64,000 nucleotides of DNA. It comes from Spizellomyces punctatus DAOM BR117 (Eukaryota > Chytridiomycota > Chytridiomycetes > Spizellomycetales > Spizellomycetaceae). Shown here in pieces: positions 1-11,796 of the stretch. The translations under genes were made by a program, and so were the position numbers. Numbering within the stretch: position 1 is the stretch's first letter; each line of letters begins with the position of its first letter. The stretch is taken from assembly GCF_000182565.1 (NCBI RefSeq), contig NW_015971539.1, forward strand, positions 1,049,219 to 1,113,218, read 5' to 3'. The notes below the pieces were generated by a model. It was given only the letters and a program-made list of their open reading frames with translations. It searched no databases and was not told the origin of the DNA.

Positions 1-716
1 CTCATGGATCTTTTGCTACCGCGCATTGTCGAGGAAGGATCGTAACGGCTCCCAAAAGCGAGGATGAGATTGATGCAACTCCTCTTCGTGACAATGAGAC
101 TGATTCTGAAGATGAGAACGTGCAACTCGACCCAGGGTGTGGAAAGGAATACACGCAGGAGTGGGTAAAAACCAAAATCTTTGCGGGAGAAATTCCCACC
201 TGTGAAAATTGCTCAGGATTGATAAAACCTGATATCGTCTTCTTTGGCGAATCTCTTCCGGAGCGATTTCACAGACTTATTGCCGCAGATTTTCATAAGT
301 GCGATCTAGCCATCATCATTGGCACATCCCTCCAGGTCGCCCCATTCTCCCACCTGATCAACATGGTCCCTCCACAGATCCCACGTCTGCTCATCAATCG
401 TGAGATCGTGGCCGTAGAAGAGTACTCTTCCACCCGTGGGTTTGATTTTGTAGGTGACAGACACAAATATAGACGTGACGCAGTGTTTTTGGGTACATGC
501 GATGAGGGTTGTGAGAAATTGGCGGAGTTGCTAAATTGGGGAGAAGACCTAAAAGCACTCATAGAGAGGGAGAGCAAGATTTTGCAAAACTTGCAGTCGG
601 GTGAAGCTGCCAAGAGTATTGCTGAAGCAATCGGAGAGGCTGTAGCTGTGAGCGATGCAAAGGAGGAAGAGGAGTTGATACGGGGAATGGAAAATCTCTT
701 GAAGGAGAAGGTATGA
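1..716 (+). CDS. Sirtuin (SIRT2/Hst2 class), 5' end outside window
   Basis: NAD-dependent protein deacylase of the Sir2 family, C-terminal part only. The frame is open from base 3. The first residues read HGSFATAHC, the catalytic His-Gly region followed by the first zinc cysteine. Further on are the second zinc pair (CENC), the family block KPDIVFFGESLP, GTSLQVAPF and LLINRE, which match the SIRT2/Hst2 subgroup closely. The end (CDEGCEKLAELLNW) is also typical, and the tail is a charged helix. Odd: about 35 acidic, in-frame residues (bases 30-132) separate the two cysteines of the first zinc pair, which normally lie only a few residues apart. I found no GT-AG pair that removes this segment and keeps both cysteines. 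The gene is convergent with the next one. Confidence 0.93.
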   Translation, partial: HGSFATAHCRGRIVTAPKSEDEIDATPLRDNETDSEDENVQLDPGCGKEYTQEWVKTKIFAGEIPTCENCSGLIKPDIVFFGESLPERFHRLIAADFHKCDLAIIIGTSLQVAPFSHLINMVPPQIPRLLINREIVAVEEYSSTRGFDFVGDRHKYRRDAVFLGTCDEGCEKLAELLNWGEDLKALIERESKILQNLQSGEAAKSIAEAIGEAVAVSDAKEEEELIRGMENLLKEKV

Positions 717-927
717 GGGTTGCGAGTTTTGCCCTTTGACACGAGAGTTAATTTAATAAGAATTTGTGCACATGTATCTACCGATGGCGCCCCATGTTTT
801 CACGACTGTAAATGACCCCAACCAGTAGCTCTAATCCAACATGAATCTATCTAGCCATCCAGAAAATGAAATTCCGCAATAAATATCAACATGGAAATTT
901 GACCCAAAAAAGCGCCACTATGCAAAG

Positions 928-3234
928 CTATGCTACCACCTCCATCAGTTGCTGTGCACCATCGGATTTCGGCTCTTTATTTTTTGGTCTTGTCCTGTGC
1001 ACCTCACAGACAAACCTGGACTTGCTGTTCTTTTCCTCAATTTCCACAGTCGCATCCTGAGCCTTGTTTTCCCCAACCGGGTTCAAAGCACCTCCTGTAA
1101 ATTTACAGCACGCCTTGCAAAGGCCAAAAGCACACTTGACGGATGCGACATTTGCACAAGTTTCGGTGGGGCATATGAGTACCTTGCCCTCTTTGATTCG
1201 GCGGGCTGGGTTGCGAAGTTGTCATTGGCCTAATGTCCGACATTTGATAGAGTGCACTTGGCTTCAATTCGCACCTTTCTTGGACAGATTCTCTGCAGCG
1301 CCGTTGGCTCCAGTACCGCAATCTGCCGACCTCTTCTTCCCACATCCATTCTGAACCACTTCCTTCGACACGGCTTCGGGATCCGTAGATGGCGTCTCCT
1401 CCTCACCACCCGCAGTAACATGAAGAACAGAAGGGGCAATTGGCCCATTTGTGGAACCTTCTGTCGTGCTCGAGAAGAGTTCGGGATCATCACTCTTATC
1501 CTCAGATTTCGTCTCTGCTCCTTTCGCATCTTCCCGAATAGGCCCGTTTGCTTTTTCGTCCACGGACTTACTCTTCAATGTCCCGTCCACCCGGAAGTAG
1601 GGTTGCAAAACCCAGCTTGGAAGCTTGCGAAAGCCGCTCTCGTCAGTTTCAAAGACTTCTGGCTGATACTCTTCTGCGCCACCGGATATGGCCTAGAGAT
1701 ATCCTCAGATTTAACAGCCAGACAATCCATGCATCATGACTGGAATACGTACAATTAATCGGTGTTTCAACTCCCTCACCGAATCAATAAAATCCTCCAA
1801 CTTATTTGCTTTCGCCAACTGTGTACGAATGTCTGTGTGCTCTGACAAGCTTTATATGATGCATAGATGGTAGGCATCAAGTTTAGACATGACTTGCAGT
1901 GCCTAGGAATGATGCAACGAAGAAAATACCATGGTTTGAACATCTTGAAGAGATGCCCACGTATAGCTCCTAAAGGAGCGCTTTTTGGTACGTTCTTACA
2001 TATTTGTAAATACTATGAGAGAAAGAGCGAGCGGTTCAGATTGGGAAGGAAATATTGTCAATAACCAGTCGTTGTTACCTCTTCTGCCAGCTTCCACGAT
2101 GCGTAATGCTTGCCCGTAAATAGTGCAGGATTATACAAGTTCCCCTCTATGAAAAATCATTTAGTAAATTGTCACTAACTATGTTGGGCACTCGGTAGTC
2201 TTTACCAGCGGTCATGACCCCATCGACACCAGTTGCGGTGAGACACCGCTCAATGTCCTCAAAATAAAGGATGTTACCGTTAGCAAACACTGGTATAGAT
2301 ACGGCTTCCCTAAAGAATAAAGCTGGATGAGGCCTCTCCTTGCGACACTATGGGGTCCCCAACAAATGTCCTTACTTGACTCGTCGTATTTGCTCCCAGT
2401 CAGCAAGGCCCGTCTTGTGTCCTTTTTGCTCCCGTACACGACCATGAACAGTGAGCAACTACAGATAAATGCGGCGGGCGTCAGACTATTCTGTTGGTGC
2501 CTTCCTCATCTAACTCTACGCACCTGACAGCCCGCTTCCTCAATCATTTTCGCATATCGAATAGTCTTCTCAACATCCGGGAAGACCCTAATCTTGCACG
2601 TAACAGGTACAGCAAGTTCTTTGTCTAAGGTTCGCACTAAGAAAGTGAATTGCATGATCAATACAAGGTTTCCGCTTTTCCTCGGCTTCTATCCAATTCG
2701 CAACGAGCATATACCCATCTCGGCAATAAGCTCCCATTCATCCTGCAAGAAAGCTCCATATCTCCCACGCCTTGCGATATGTTGGGGACATCCTAGATTG
2801 ATATCGACAGCATCACATTCATTTTCAACCATCTTTGCAGCTGCGAGGAGAATTTTTGGGTCATTTGCACAGAACTGTATATTGATGGCGATGAGCAAGT
2901 GTACGAAACGAAAACCAGAAATGAATAGATTACCTGTGCAATCAAAGGTCTGTCATGCTCCCCCGTCTGCCAGTTTTCTGCCCTATATTTCCCGTCCGGT
3001 TGGCTGAATAGTCGAGCATGTAGCATTGGGGTGTAACAGAGCTGGGCACCATATCGGTTCGAGAGAATACGCCATGCCTAAGGGCCGAGATAAGTTCAGA
3101 ATACCTTGGAATTAGAGTGCGCACAATCGTCTTGAGCTTACATATTCTGATTGTTCGACCATAGGAGCCACAATGTACTTGGGACTTTTCAAGACTTTTT
3201 CGTAAAACTCATAACCTTTCAGCTTGCGTGACAT
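928..3234 (-). CDS. DUS1: tRNA-dihydrouridine synthase, Dus1 type
   Basis: FMN enzyme that reduces uridine to dihydrouridine in the tRNA D-loop (positions 16/17 for the Dus1 family). Eleven exons fit in phase: 3234-3142, 3077-2934, 2874-2715, 2636-2524, 2458-2376, 2309-2206, 2146-2079, 2012-1919, 1841-1753, 1692-1275, 1190-928 (542 aa). Family motifs in order: [68 protein letters not shown] and EGNLYNP. The chain then follows Dus1 with HTDIRTQLA and WVLQPYFR. Odd: a long hydrophilic tail ends in a cysteine-rich knot ([18 protein letters not shown]), probably zinc-binding. The start is [10 protein letters not shown] at 3234; an upstream in-frame Met lies at 3306. Confidence 0.93.
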
Positions 3235-3520
3235 GATTCTGGTGAGATATGGTAGCTCTTTGGTAGATGGTATTCTGTTGTAGTGTGCAATGGTAGGAAT
3301 AAGCATGGAAAAGTGATCTCGACCTCTGGAATCAAAGAATGGCCCTTTTGCTGCAGGATTGGATCCGTCCTAATGGTTTGAACCACTTTGCCAGGACATT
3401 GCACTTGTTCGTCCCGACATCGCATGGTTTCGTCTGCGATTGAAACAGGCTACTCGTTAATGCCGATGGCGGGCGCATGCTCGGAGTGGATCTGTCAGTT
3501 CTGATCCTTTTCGACTCAGG

Positions 3521-4456
3521 ATGCCGTCTACGGTCGCGCACGCCTTGGTCACGTTCGGAACCGGTCTGACCTTACATGCCCTAAGTGCCTACCGCTTCAC
3601 TGCGCTTCATGTCTTTCTTTTGACTCTGCATGCCACCAATGGTCCAGATATCGGGTCGGTCGTTGAATTTTTACTTTCCGGGATAGCGCCTGCGTTTGGC
3701 ACGTTCTTTATGAACGTTGTCCATTCCCCATTGGGGTATCCCTTCACACTCGGGCTGTTATGGACGAAGTTGGGCGTGTTCATGAGTGAGCGAGACATTC
3801 GTTGGGCTGGACGATCGTCTTGGTACTTGCAGGTAGTGCTAAGGCCCGACGCATGGAAAAAGCTTCCGCAAGGTTGCCTGGATGAGGATGTACAAGAGAG
3901 AAGCGAGCGATCCTTAACATTCTTTCGTTCTTGGCTTATCACTTTGGCTGGCGCATTGATGCACTTTCGTTGTGACACGATTTATGAAAATAATGGACAA
4001 GATCCGCTATACAAATGGATACTGTCCACTGGATACTGGCTTCCTGGTGCTAATGACGTTATCTACCCCTCTGTCGCAATCGCTTTTGTCTGCACCTTGG
4101 GCGGATTGCTGGGATCATTTGCGTTTATACACACCTCTCTACGAACAACGCTGCCTCTTCCTCTCCCTCAAAGACTGGTACAACTGTTAGGTGATGCACA
4201 GGGGAGAGCAATAGCGTCTGCCGGAGTAGCACTTTGTCTTGCTATAGGATATGTCGCTTTCGTTACGGCCAGACTTTCAATCGACCCTAGGATTCCTGCA
4301 GTGGGCGAGGAGGCCGATCTTGGTGTGATCTTATTTGAAGCGGCCACGGGTATTTTACCTTTGGTACTATGTGCTTGCTCGTGTCCGTATTTCCGCGAAG
4401 GGAGAAGTCCGGTAGTACATGAAGACGATACTGCCTTAGAGGATCGAACGAGTTGA
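3521..4456 (+). CDS. Multi-pass membrane protein of unknown function
   Basis: Single-exon gene, 311 aa. Several strongly hydrophobic stretches can be read: residues about 20-35, 48-70, 138-152, 185-210, 222-242 and 258-275. The N-terminal part has spaced polar residues (AHALVTFGTG, NGPDIG, VVHSPLGYP) that loosely recall the histidine/aspartate pattern of YdjM-like membrane-bound metal-dependent hydrolases. This is only a resemblance, and I do not assign an activity. The C-terminus is short, acidic and probably exposed. It is divergent from DUS1 with about 290 bp between the start codons, so the two may share a promoter. No introns are needed. Confidence 0.7.
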   Translation: MPSTVAHALVTFGTGLTLHALSAYRFTALHVFLLTLHATNGPDIGSVVEFLLSGIAPAFGTFFMNVVHSPLGYPFTLGLLWTKLGVFMSERDIRWAGRSSWYLQVVLRPDAWKKLPQGCLDEDVQERSERSLTFFRSWLITLAGALMHFRCDTIYENNGQDPLYKWILSTGYWLPGANDVIYPSVAIAFVCTLGGLLGSFAFIHTSLRTTLPLPLPQRLVQLLGDAQGRAIASAGVALCLAIGYVAFVTARLSIDPRIPAVGEEADLGVILFEAATGILPLVLCACSCPYFREGRSPVVHEDDTALEDRTS

Positions 4457-4898
4457 TAGAGATTTGGACAAATACCTCTCCCATAAAATGACTGAGAAAG
4501 ATCGTTCAGTGGGCGTTACCCTCAAATACACCAAAACTCAAAGACCTCAGCGGAAGGCAAACTCAAGCTCCTGTTTGGTTTCTCCTTTATCACAGCATCC
4601 TCGGATTGCTTTTAGCGAACATCTTCTGCTACAATTGTATCTATTTATTTAAATATATTCACTTTAGTTTTCAGTTTCTGCTATTTCTCGTTCAATACGT
4701 TCAATGGGCCTCTCAAACAAGTGCCACTACCAAATGGCCGCTGGTTCGCAACAGTGTTCAGTGTACACGTGATCTGAGGCTTTGGCCACGGCCTTCCTGA
4801 CCATTGGCAAGACCAGCGATCTCTCGCGCATGTCAACCAAACCATCTCACATTCGCATTTACAACCTGGCTCTGTGGCGATAGGCATTCTCTCACGTC
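4457..4898. other. Intergenic, 442 bp
   Basis: A/T-rich region downstream of the membrane-protein gene and upstream of SCAMP. Thymine-rich tracts at 4640-4690 could serve 3'-end formation. No gene or clear promoter element is seen. Confidence 0.5.
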
Positions 4899-6118
4899 AT
4901 GTCCACTGCAAGTCCGTTTACCCTTACCGACGATGACGTCGGAAACCCCTTTGCAGATACTCCAACTTCTCAGCCGTACCAGACTCCATCCTATATTCCG
5001 AGCAGCACGACCACCTATCCAACGTCTACAAATGCCGAAAACTTAACGGCCAGGGAAGAAGAGCTTCGCAGAAGGGAAGCTGAACTCAACGAGCGCGAGG
5101 CGACACTACGACGAGAACAGGAACAAATGCGGCAGGCTGGGTTCCACCCGCCAAACTGGCCGAAATTCTATCCACTCTTCTATCATGATATTGATGTGGA
5201 GATCCCTGAGGCTAATCGAAAAACGGTTTTGCAAATCTATCGCTTATGGTTAGCCACTATGGTACGATCAAGGCCCATCTGCTCCATCATATATTCTTAA
5301 TCGTCTCAACAAGTCTTTCTCAAGGTGTTACTGATTTGGAATATGATTTCGTGCTTGATGCTACTTGTTTCACATCCACGGAATATGAACAATGTGGCTA
5401 GTGACTTTGGGGTCAGTCTCGTGTATGGTATGTTTCCCCATTTTGTCCATTGTTTTGGCCTGGGTTCCGCTATGTTTGTATCTTATCCCCTATCTTAGTT
5501 TTCGTCATCGGAGGTGCGTCGTTGTACCTATGGTATCGACCCATATATATTGCTTTTCAAAGGAATACGGCATTATACTTCTGTAAGGTTTTCTTTTTGT
5601 CAGTTTGTTAAGAAATCTGAGACTGAACTGTATTTAAATATTGCAGATATCTTCCTGTTGTTCAACGGATTACATGTTGCGTAAGTTGATAATCTCTTTT
5701 GGGATGGTATGTGTAAGACAAACCTGATTCACATTCTGATACTTTCTAGATTTGCCTTTTACATGGCGGTGGGAATTCCGGGGTCTGGTAGCGGGGGATT
5801 CATCAACCTATTAGGGGTGCTTACGGACGGAAAAATTGTTGCTACAGTCTTTTGCGTTGTTGCCTTTGCTGGATGGATATTGGATGGACTGTATTCACTG
5901 TGGATGTGGAAAGCCGTGCATGGTTATAACAGGTCCGCCGGGCATACATTGGAAAGTGCGAGAAACGAGGCTGTAACTTATGGGGTGCGATCAGGCGCAG
6001 CACAGGTATGTCAGTCTCTCCAACCTTTAATGAATATGCGCTAAAAATCAATGGCGGTTCTGCGCAGACTGCGGCAAGTGCATACGTCCGTTCTGAATCT
6101 GGTAATTTCACTGTGTAA
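4899..6118 (+). CDS. Secretory carrier-associated membrane protein (SCAMP)
   Basis: Four-TM protein of post-Golgi and endosomal membranes. Exons: 4899-5261, 5325-5427, 5499-5582, 5647-5680, 5750-6005, 6068-6118. The cytosolic N-terminus has an NPF endocytic motif (GNPFAD, residues about 16-21), a proline/serine stretch, and a coiled coil of EELRRREAELNEREATL type at residues 50-80. The SCAMP core follows: NWPKFYPLFYHDI, a first TM, DFGVSLVYVFVIGG, the signature LWYRPIYIAF, then two TMs around VGIPGSGSGG and IVATVFCVVAFAGW. The tail is short. Length and domain order suit the family. An AATAAA at 6258-6263 lies downstream. Confidence 0.93.
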
Positions 6119-6877
6119 AGAGTAGGATATATAGGTACAGCATAGTGTAGGAGCATAGTATAGGAAGACAAATCAATGTAGAGTGTGTTTTTGGCGTAAA
6201 TAGGTCAACCGGATGGCAGTACCAAAGGGCTTTTTTTTTCAATTTGGAATCATTTTCAATAAATAGTAAGGTTGCCCTTAGAAGCTAACAAGCGGGCAAT
6301 ATGGCGATCTCAATCTGCTGTCAAACAGAACATTACCATATGGTGTCAGTCATAGTGCGACCGTGTAATCAACATACGCAACTCACCATGCAGCCTAGTT
6401 AATTCCAGTTCGGTAAATGGTATGAAGGGGAGGCGGCAAGGCGGGCATGCGCATTGTTGTGCCAATCCTGGGGAGAAAGGGCAAAGGTAAATGAAATCAA
6501 GGGACACTGTCATTATCATATTGTAATTTCGATGAAAAGCGTGTCTACGTGCATTTAGCTTCAGCGGGCATATCGGTGCGGATCTATCTTTTCGTTCTTT
6601 CTTTTCATCGCCGTGAATTCCCAGTTGGATGCCTTGTTGCAACTAACTCTGTGGGACGATTAATTGAAGACAACGTCAAGTCTCAAAAGGAATCTCCAAA
6701 AGGACAGTTTAATCCAATACGCGGGTAAAGGAACGCGACCGCGACGGAACACGCTTACCTACACATCGACCGCCAACGCGCGTTTCGCTGCGCTTGCCAA
6801 CACGCTTCCCATCTGGCCAGACATTGTGCTCAAAAATCAAGGTTTTGCGTTCCGTCTTCTCGCTGTGGTTATCTAGA
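6119..6877. other. Intergenic, 759 bp
   Basis: Holds the probable 3' end of the SCAMP gene (T-run near 6230, AATAAA at 6258) and the promoter side of the 6878 gene. The open frame of the next gene extends upstream to about 6794, so its start could be earlier. Nothing else is recognised. Confidence 0.5.
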
Positions 6878-8266
6878 ATGAGCCCAGCATCTGCAGCATC
6901 GGCAAATCAAAGCCTCGGGCAGCAACTCCTTTCGCCTCATCTCGCATCTGGCAACAGCATGTTCCCAAGCCCGGCTGGAACACCTCATCTCCTTATGGAC
7001 AATCGGCAACGACTACTTCCTTGCCATGCATTACCATACCATTCCCAGCAGCACCAGCACCATCAGCATCATCCTCGCTGCTGGAACTCTGGCCAGCATC
7101 GGTGTAGGAGCCTCAATGTCTCGCCAGTCGGAACTCCCGTAGTACCTTGGGCCACTCCTGCCGCTACACCGGGGAATCTTTCTCCGTGTGACGGTCCCAC
7201 TCCACAGGCGTCTCCACTCGCTTCTCCCAGCTTGGTACCCGCTTCTACGAGGTCGGCGCCCGTACCGAGGTCGTCGCAAGCTGCCCTTGCTCTCAGCCTT
7301 CTTCGCGTACAACAGAGTAACAGGAGAAGACTGATGCTTTTGAGGGAATTCTCCATGAATACACCTGAAAGCCATGCCGAAGCTTGTGAAGAACTCAAAG
7401 ATTGGTGTAATGATCGCAGGGCGTACGTACCCGAACTTGCAGCCGACTTAGATTTGACACTGAGGGTACGCGCAGCGTTTCTCAAAATGAATGAGGAAAC
7501 TTTCAATCTAACATTCCATATTTTGGACTGATGATCAGACCGCAACTGAAAGGGCTTTGCTGCCTGGTTTCAGCGTGGAAGCTGCCCTGCGCATATTTAA
7601 TGTTGTCGCCCGATACAGGGCCCTTATGCTCCCTTTGGCAGCTGGTAAGTTTCCTGTAACAGAGTACTCTGGAACGTGAAAGTGTAACAGATGACCTTCT
7701 GCTGAATAACAGAAAACTGTCGTCTTTACACGGACTGCTTGCTGCATCAGCAAAGCTTTTCTCTAAGTTTTGGTGAACATAACATTCCGCTCTCGTATGA
7801 TGACCCCCTCATGTCGGTCCACGAGAATCCCGAAACGCCTACCGAGAACAACGATCCGTCGTGCAGTCCTACGAACCCTGTTCCTTCAGGGCACTCTTTG
7901 CTGCAGAGCTGGAACTTTAGTTCTGGCCCTGCTGTTCCAGCAGAATCTGATCTTAAGAGTGATCCTCAATCGCCGAGCGCAGCCAGTCCCACCCAATCGG
8001 AAATGTCCCTGTTGGAGGACCAGGCACCCGGTACACCCGGAACTTTCCTGGGTTTTCTCAATGCTCAGTGTGCATCTGTTGAGGGAGATATGCAACAAGG
8101 TTCCTCAGGTTCTCAACGCCCATCATCTGCTGGTTATAATGACAACGCGATGAACTATGAAGCCTACGTCGATCTATCGGCCGCCAAAGCCATGATGACT
8201 ACAACCAACGCAGCTTTGTTAAACTCCGATACGGATGTTGGAATGGATATGAGCGTCATGAATTAA
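6878..8266 (+). CDS. Unrecognised SP/TP-rich protein with a helical middle domain
   Basis: Three exons in phase (6878-7465, 7539-7644, 7713-8266), 415 aa. I do not recognise the family. The N-terminal third is low complexity with a His/Gln cluster (QHQHHQHH) and repeated SP/TP sites (SPAGTP, SPVGTP), as in proline-directed kinase targets. Residues about 150-235 form a helical, leucine-rich block (RRRLMLLREF, ELAADLDLTLR, VEAALRIFNVVARYRALML). This block is broken by an intron whose removal joins it smoothly. The C-terminal half is acidic, Ser/Pro-rich and likely disordered. A nuclear regulatory role is conceivable but not shown. The start at 6878 is chosen as the first ATG in frame with a Ser/Ala-rich head. 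Confidence 0.6.
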
Positions 8267-9254
8267 TGGGCCACTCCAACATGGACAACCGGGCAAATCG
8301 AGAATTGTACATAACTCCGTCCAACACTTATTTTATTTCAAACCTTCCGAAAGAAGTAGACGATGATAAATATCGCCAGCGAAAGTCACGTTCCGTTCGA
8401 CGCTTACCGTAAACTTTACGGCGTGAGGCAGACATTCTGGGGTGACGTGCTGGATATACACTATAGTTAACTTTTATCTATTTATTTTGCCTTTATTTAT
8501 TTATGAGAGCGTCCAACGGGTCGTCCAAGTGGCGATCACGTTCTGAGAAGTGGGCCTGGGGACGTCCTGTAGTTAGTTTTGTTAGTTGCCTGGTCATTCT
8601 TTAATATGTATGTAAAATATGATATCCTTAATGTCGGAAACTTAGAAAGTCTCTCACCAGCTCCCAGTAGCCCGAACGACGACAGAATGCCGCCAGAAAC
8701 GTTGGCCTTTTCAATTAAGAAAGGCGACCTTATGTAAGCAAACAACCAAAGATAACTCCGCTGCACCGCGCTCAAACGGCCTTCAACACCCGATAATTGT
8801 CAGGATAGCGTTTTGTTCGGTGGTGCACCACATTACCTCGTCAGCAGAGTTTCATTCGACAGTGACCCTTGGCAATAACTGAATTCGACGCGCTCTCTAC
8901 TCGTATTGTTCACTTTCCCCGCGCCGGGCCAACGAATTGCTGAACCAGATAAACGTGAGTGTCAAATTGGAAAAGAGTCTCTGATACCCTGCATTTTAGC
9001 GGGAAAGTGAGCGAATCCCAATTTTGGCAAGGGATAAAGAATAGAGGTAACGATTTTTTTCCGATACTCTGGGGTTGGAGGTGATACTGGTCTGGTGATA
9101 TGTGGATTGATTTTCTTGGGAGTTTCCACAAAAAAATGGTTGAATGCTGACGTTGTTCTGTGCCCTGACGTCCATTTACTATTAAAGGCTCCCTCGAATC
9201 CCATTGTACTCAGCCCGTCTTCCACAATTTGTATCCACCGCTGCAGCCCACACA
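8267..9254. other. Intergenic, 988 bp
   Basis: A/T-rich between two plus-strand genes. It contains a perfect 15-bp palindrome at 8407-8421 and a TTTATTTA-rich tract near 8475-8505. Minus-strand open frames here are short and lack any recognisable motif. Confidence 0.5.
8407..8421. repeat. Perfect 15-bp palindrome
   Basis: CCGTAAACTTTACGG, seven-base arms around a central C, lies 140 bp after the stop of the 6878 gene. It could be a protein-binding site or a short hairpin. No partner copy was noticed nearby. Confidence 0.6.
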
Positions 9255-11572
9255 ATGTTTCCGTTTGCTAGACGTTCCACACAACCATCGCATTTGCAGT
9301 CAAGCGACTCGCCGTCTACTTCGAAAAAGGCTTCTCTGGTGTCACCTCAATCGAACGATATAGTAGAAACCGGACTAGGGCGTGAAAGTCCAGGTAACGC
9401 AAGGGACGAGCGACCTGCAGGAGACCAGGAGGTGATGCCCGATCCGAACGTAATCGACGGCTGGTTTGATGAGATTATGGTAGGTTTTATGACCTGTATT
9501 GTTTTGTCGAGTTTTTGTTCTGACCACCCACCTAGGAATCACTGCTGCCAGAAACTTCTGCTCAAAAATATCCGCATGACCGGGCAGCTCAAATCAAACT
9601 GGACGCAGAGTCGAAATGGGCGTTGGTCCGAGCATACCGCTCGAAATCCTCGCTTTTCGATGAAAAGGCCGGAAAAGGGACGACACCAACTGGGCCCAGA
9701 CAACAGCCGTCCTCTCCTTTAGATTTTACCATGTTTTTAATGGCATACGTTGGGGACGGTGATACTGTATATACGGCCGATGAAACTTTGCTGAATATGA
9801 TTAGAAAGTTGAGAATCTGTGTGGCGTGTGAGCTGGTTGGGTAAGTCAACATTATACTTGCCGAAACCCGAACAGCCTTAATAATTCAAAATTTTTCTTG
9901 ACAGCTGGACGGAAACCTTTTTACAATATGATGGGCTTGTATATCTAACAAATCTCATGCGAAATATATCAGACAAAGCAGAAAAGTATGTAGCATTCAA
10001 TATGTTATACTACCATGCAGAGATATGTTGATATATCTCCGTCACATCAGGTCTCCTCACGATTGGACTCTGCATCTCGAGCTCACTCGCACACTTCGCA
10101 CACTCTGTTGCACTCAACCCTTCCTTTCGTACCTAATGAATTCGGGCAGCATTCTGTCACACCTCTGTCGGATTCTTTTCGGTTGGTGGAAGCAGCATCA
10201 CCATCATTCGGATCACTGGGACCGATGCATAGGAAGGATCCCGCAGGTCATATCGCCAGAAGAATCAGGAAAATCCAAACCAAAGCCCCGTTACCAGGCT
10301 TGTTCAGAGATACCCGAGCCCTCGATACTAAAAGATTCATCAACACGACCTCCCATGGCAAACCGGCGAGTGGGGCTGGAGGTTCTATCTTTGGTGATTG
10401 AGCATGGCGGATGGAAATGTGTGGTTATGGCTCTAGATACCGTTGCCGGTGCTAGTTCAGTACTAGAAGGGGACATTATCGGCTGCCGCGATTCCAATGA
10501 GTTTCTTCCAACGCCTGTTACCTTCATGCCTTGGATCAGCGTCACCCATCAAGTAACACTAAATCGGCTGCGTCATTGGGCAGGACTCACTGCGCGTGCC
10601 CATTCTATCTACCACACCTTGAAGCATACGATGGCATCGTCAAAGCACTATCGCTACAAAAATGTACCGAAAACCGTGCCGGCATTGGAGGAGGGGGACG
10701 GCGTCGAAGATGCAGATGTGGTGAGATACCTGAAAGCTAGCATTCGATTCGCGGTGGTGCTTGTAAGCCCTGGAAACAGGCCGAATTCTGAGAGTCCTGC
10801 ACACATCAGAAGGATCTTGGATGTGGCGGGGTGGAACAAAACGTTACAGGTATGCTCCTCCTTAACGACTTGCGCAACTGTATATTAAGCGCATCTTGCT
10901 TCTGCTGCATAGAAACTCAAGCAATCGCCGCATTCATCGATTCTCGCCACAGTGGAGAGATATATGAGAGAAAATATTGACGATGCGTCTAGAACTGAGG
11001 TGCAGGCTGGAACAACGCAGAACCGCCTTAGCCGGCCTCAGAGCATTACGTCACGTCATCGTCCCGTGCTTCCCACGGCAATTCGACCAGCTACCAGTCG
11101 TGTGCGCTCCCAGAGATCGCAGCCAGGCCTAGCGTCCAGAAGAAAACACGATGCAGCAACCAGGGTAGCAGCACAGGGATCAAGTGGTGTCGTAGGAATA
11201 AGAAGACCCGGAAGGAGACGCGTCGTGGTCGCAGGAAGGTCCCATGGGCATGGCGAGATAAATGAACACAGTCTCACTTCTGATGAAAGTGATCCTCGAC
11301 ACACTCTACCAAATGTGGCCGCCGCCGCTGAAAATCCAACGACAACACCAGAGCCTGAACCAGAGGACAATATCTCGCCTAGCACGACAGTAGCCGACGG
11401 TCCGAATCAGGAACAAAGTGAATCATCATCCTGGAATAATGTATCTGATGGAGAAGACACTTGCAGTGACGACACAAGTTCTAGCGAAGGAGAGTGGGAC
11501 TTTGGTGCAGCAGAAGGTCCCGGGCACGATGTGACACCGGCGGCGGAGGAACCATCTGTTAATGCGACTTGA
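9255..11572 (+). CDS. Formin-type GBD/FH3 (armadillo) protein lacking FH2
   Basis: Five exons in phase: 9255-9479, 9536-9840, 9905-9985, 10021-10849, 10913-11572 (699 aa). After a Ser-rich head, residues about 70-400 resemble the Rho-binding GBD/FH3 region of diaphanous-type formins: DPNVIDGWFDEIM, LDAESKWALVRAY, LLNMIRKLRICVACEL, FLQYDGLVYLTNLM, LELTRTLRTLC, and RRVGLEVLSLVIEHGGW followed by VVMALDTV. The rest is Arg/Ser-rich and then acidic, with a DDTSSSEGEWDFG-like end. There is no polyproline FH1 and no FH2 actin-nucleating domain before the stop. It may be an FH3-only scaffold or Rho effector. The assignment is from motif pattern only. Confidence 0.72.
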
Positions 11573-11796
11573 TATATACATACGCTCACTACGGCACATA
11601 TATTTATTAAGTCTTATCCAAGTTGGAATGTATTGTGTTTGTAAATCTGTACAAGAAGGACAAAACTACCGCGAAGACCATTGGCGGGGACTTGCTTACG
11701 TATCTAGTTCGATCAACTGTTGCCATGGCAGGCCTCCCGCCCAGGGTGGAAGTCCCTCCTGCCTACCAGATCTCCACACAAGGACGCTCTTCAGCA

